DNA of 7,664 nt, taken from an archaeon. Lineage in GTDB: Archaea; Thermoplasmatota; Thermoplasmata; Methanomassiliicoccales; Methanomethylophilaceae. Positions 5,561 to 7,664 of this stretch are shown here, one piece after another. Numbering within the stretch: position 1 is the first letter of the stretch; every line of letters begins with the position of its first letter. Under the pieces are notes generated by a model. The model was not told where the DNA came from. It ran no database searches and saw only the letters and a list, made by a program, of their open reading frames with translations. The translations under genes were made by a program, and so were the position numbers. The stretch is taken from positions 1 through 7,664 of the forward strand of contig JAKSHV010000045.1 in the NCBI GenBank assembly GCA_024399225.1, read 5' to 3'.

Positions 5561-6585
5561 CCTATCTCCTTCTTTCTCCTCATGAGCAGGAATATGAACA
5601 GCGGGGCTCCGATGAGGGCGGAGATCACACCGATGGGCAGTACGCCGTAGTCCTCTGCAACCACATGGGCTACGAGGTCGCAGAACAGGATGAAGACGGG
5701 ACCGAGGATCATGCACAGGGGCATGAGTATGCGATTATCGGGACCTGCGGTCAGTCTCAGGATGTGGGGGATGACCAATCCCACGAACCCGATGACACCC
5801 ACGAATGATACCGCCGCGGCGACAATCAGTGTTGTTAGTATGAGAACAAGCAACCTGGTGTTCCTGACATCGACACCGAGGTCCATGGCATGGATGTCGC
5901 CGAGCATCATAGCATTGAGCTTCTTGGCCTGCGTGATGAGACCCAGACAGCACACGACGATAATGGGTGCCATGATGGATATCTCCTTCCAGCCGTTGTC
6001 ACCGATCACGTTTCCGAGGTTTCCCATGCTCCAGAAGACGATCCCCTCCAGCTTGTCACCGGCGATGAAGGTCATGAACGAGACCAGTGCCGAAAGCAAT
6101 GCGGACACAGCCACTCCCGACAGGATCAGGGATTCGGTCTTCACCGAACCTCCGGTGCGGGCCATGGAGTAGACGAGGAACATGGTGGCGAAGCAGGTCG
6201 CGAACGCGAACATGGGGGTCGCAACGACCAGGGGGATGAACGGGATGGACACAAGGAGGCTGAACGCGGCTCCCACGGATGCTCCCGATGAAAGACCCAG
6301 GATATAGGGGGAGGCCAACGGATTCCTGAAGACCGCCTGCATCGCACAGCCCGCCACCGCCAATCCCATTCCGATGAAGATACCTATGGTGACACGGGGT
6401 GCGTTGATGTCCTTGATGATGATGTTCGAACCCCACGTACCGTTTCCGAGGAGTGTATCCCAGACCTGGGAGAACTCATACCAGTCCCCTCCGGACTTGT
6501 ACGCGAGTTCGATGAAAGCAAACAGAATAACCAATACGATAGAAACTGCCAGAATGGCCATCATGGATGGTATGCGTCTGCTCAA
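5551..6585 (-). CDS. FecCD/BtuC-type permease A
   Basis: This 344-aa membrane subunit of a metal-chelate/corrinoid importer shows GMGLAVAGCAMQ (72-83), RNPLASPYILGLSSGASVGAA (from residue 87), FWSMGNLGNV (184-193), the coupling-helix region HAMDLGVDVRNTR (232-244), and FVGVIGFVGLVIPHILRL (261-278). The C-terminal LPIGVISALIGAPLF (316-330) is also diagnostic. Length and the expected ten or so helices match BtuC. The apparent start is TTG at 6585 with AGGTGA (6590-6595) 4 nt upstream, the same Shine-Dalgarno and spacing as ATPase B; an ATG seven codons later is the alternative. It lies 56 nt after the binding-protein gene and overlaps ATPase A by 10 nt. Permease B shares the same landmarks but is otherwise quite different, so the two are old paralogues. 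Confidence 0.92.
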   Translation of the reverse strand: MSRRIPSMMAILAVSIVLVILFAFIELAYKSGGDWYEFSQVWDTLLGNGTWGSNIIIKDINAPRVTIGIFIGMGLAVAGCAMQAVFRNPLASPYILGLSSGASVGAAFSLLVSIPFIPLVVATPMFAFATCFATMFLVYSMARTGGSVKTESLILSGVAVSALLSALVSFMTFIAGDKLEGIVFWSMGNLGNVIGDNGWKEISIMAPIIVVCCLGLITQAKKLNAMMLGDIHAMDLGVDVRNTRLLVLILTTLIVAAAVSFVGVIGFVGLVIPHILRLTAGPDNRILMPLCMILGPVFILFCDLVAHVVAEDYGVLPIGVISALIGAPLFIFLLMRRKKEIGWN

Positions 6586-6589
6586 TGAT

Positions 6590-6595
6590 TCACCT
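6590..6595 (-). promoter_or_regulatory. Ribosome binding site supporting the TTG start of permease A
   Basis: AGGTGA (minus strand) lies 4 nt before the TTG at 6585. It matches the complement of the conserved archaeal 16S 3' end (AUCACCUCC) and is the main reason to prefer TTG over the ATG seven codons downstream. Confidence 0.5.
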
Positions 6596-6600
6596 GAAGG

Positions 6601-6629
6601 GGGTTTGTTAAGGGGTTTGGAAAGGGTTT
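6601..6629 (-). repeat. Three short direct repeats AAACCC between binding protein and permease A
   Basis: On the minus strand AAACCC occurs three times, at plus-strand positions 6624-6629, 6613-6618 and 6601-6606, with starts 11 and 12 bp apart, about one helical turn. The gap 6586-6641 has no T tract and no convincing TATA box, so read-through from the binding-protein gene is likely. The repeats may bind a protein or be an unstructured C-rich leader; chance cannot be excluded. Confidence 0.35.
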
Positions 6630-6641
6630 ACCGATTTAGTC

Positions 6642-7664
6642 TTAGTGCTTCTTGGAAGAAACCACGAGTGCGCCGATACCGATGACGGCGAGGACTCCTA
6701 CGATGGCGAGCATTGCGTAGGTGGTCTTGGGCTCGACGGTGGGATCCTTCTCGAGCTCGACGATGGCGAAGTCGGAGAAGTGGGTGGTCTCGAATGCGAC
6801 CTTTCCGTCGGTGAAGGTGGTGTTGAGCTTCTCGACACCGGTTGCTCCGATGAAGTAGACCGCGACGACGGAGTCGGACTCGGTCTTCTCGTAGGGAACG
6901 GTCACGGTGACGGTTCCGAGGTCGGAGGTGGTTGCGGCGTTGGTGACGTCGATGCTGATCTTGGTCACCTTGTCGGTCATGACCTTCTTTCCGATCTTGT
7001 CTGCGATGGTGTCGTCGGTGACGGAGGAGGCGGTTGCCGCAATGGAGACTGCGGAGGAATCCATCTTGTCAAGAGCTGCTGCAGGGAGCCTGATGGTGAC
7101 ATCGGTGAGGACTACTGCGACAGCATCCTTGTCTCCGATGACATCGTCGGTGATGATGACCTTGTCGGTTCCGTTGACGACGATGGTGGACTCTCCGGGG
7201 ACCTCGGTTCCCTGTGCGAAGATCTCGGGGTACATGGCGGTGGCCATGGCCTTGACTCCTTCAACACTCTCGAGGGAGTAGTTGTTCCAGAGGGGGTTGA
7301 GTGCAACGACTTTCACATTGCTTCCCTTGATGAGCTCGTTGAAGTTGGCGAGGACGGCCTCGTTGGATGCAATGGTGTTGTCGATGAAGATGACAACGTT
7401 GGGGTGCTTCTCGACGAGGTCGGTGATGTTGGCTGCATAGGTGGATCCGTTTCCTCCGCCGACAGTGATGGAGTTTCCACCTGCGGCGATGATCATGGAG
7501 TTGGCAAGGGATCCGGTGTTACCTACCTTGAAGGTGCTGGAGGAGTAGGTGACGTAGAATGCCTCGGTCTTCTGGGCGGTTCCGAGCTGTCCGTCGATGA
7601 CGGTGGAAAGCTCCCTCATCTTGACTGCTCCGTCGCTCTTCTTTCCGGTTGCGGTCATGGAGAT
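6642..7664 (-). CDS. Membrane-anchored substrate-binding protein of the importer (5' end outside window)
   Basis: The frame is open to the window edge, so the ATG at 7658 is probably internal and the signal peptide and N-terminal lobe are missing. Residues are counted from that Met. Positions 1-150 look like the C-terminal part of a BtuF/FepB-type binding protein: a Gly-rich stretch (59-71), DLVEKHPNVVIFID (80-93) and LWNNYSLESVEGVKAMA..MYPEIF (123-147), the segment typical of this fold. Residues about 155-302 form a beta-rich domain ending in TTHFSDFAIVE, a motif common in extracellular proteins. A 20-residue hydrophobic helix (about 313-334) and SSKKH follow, a C-terminal membrane anchor instead of a bacterial lipobox. 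It would capture the chelate outside the membrane and pass it to permease A and perhaps B. The strongly biased codon use suggests high expression. The ligand is unknown. Confidence 0.85.
   Translation of the reverse strand: MSMTATGKKSDGAVKMRELSTVIDGQLGTAQKTEAFYVTYSSSTFKVGNTGSLANSMIIAAGGNSITVGGGNGSTYAANITDLVEKHPNVVIFIDNTIASNEAVLANFNELIKGSNVKVVALNPLWNNYSLESVEGVKAMATAMYPEIFAQGTEVPGESTIVVNGTDKVIITDDVIGDKDAVAVVLTDVTIRLPAAALDKMDSSAVSIAATASSVTDDTIADKIGKKVMTDKVTKISIDVTNAATTSDLGTVTVTVPYEKTESDSVVAVYFIGATGVEKLNTTFTDGKVAFETTHFSDFAIVELEKDPTVEPKTTYAMLAIVGVLAVIGIGALVVSSKKH

Noticed and set aside
5561..5716. A 52-residue N-terminal extension of ATPase A
   Set aside because: The added Arg/Pro-rich residues overlap permease A out of frame; ATG at 5560 has a good AAGGAG and gives the normal family N-terminus.
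5890..6291. A 133-codon plus-strand open frame opposite permease A
   Set aside because: Low-complexity His/Glu/Gly-rich product, antisense to a clear membrane permease.
6601..6629. The AAACCC repeats as a CRISPR or telomere-like array
   Set aside because: Units are only 6 bp, three copies, with 5-6 bp between them; no repeat-spacer structure.

Overview
This 7.7 kb window looks archaeal. The arginine codons are dominated by AGG/AGA, the ribosome binding sites are short GGTGA or GGAG types, one intergenic gap has a TATA-like box next to a T-rich stretch, and a substrate-binding protein is held to the membrane by a C-terminal helix. My best guess is a methanogen-type Thermoplasmatota (Methanomassiliicoccales-like). 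That is an impression from gene style, not something the sequence proves.

Left part (1-1358, plus strand): an AT-rich two-gene cassette. The 3' end of an ABC-type AAA ATPase gene overlaps by 4 bp (ATGA) a gene for a TOPRIM-like protein. This ATPase-plus-TOPRIM layout is the one seen in anti-phage pairs such as RloAB/AbiL and PARIS, so it is probably a defence module acquired by transfer. Base composition changes sharply just after it, at about 1360.

Middle (1363-1932, plus strand): a stand-alone prephenate dehydratase-fold protein that keeps some catalytic residues and has lost others, so its present activity is uncertain. It ends exactly where the convergent minus-strand cluster ends; the two stop codons abut inside one TGATCA.

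Right part (7664-1933, minus strand): a metal-chelate or corrinoid import cluster. In transcription order it holds a membrane-anchored substrate-binding protein (5' end outside the window), FecCD/BtuC-type permease A, its ATPase A, a 76-bp gap with a terminator-like T tract, a TATA-like box and a 13-bp palindrome, permease B, its ATPase B, and a cysteine-rich SAM-dependent methyltransferase. In each permease-ATPase pair the genes overlap. One visible binding protein is therefore followed by two complete but clearly different permease/ATPase sets. The terminal methyltransferase may modify the imported compound or its ligand, but the substrate cannot be read from the sequence.

I saw no rRNA, tRNA, CRISPR array, transposase or integrase. 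Coding density is very high, and the only gaps above 50 bp are 4690-4765 and 6586-6641.
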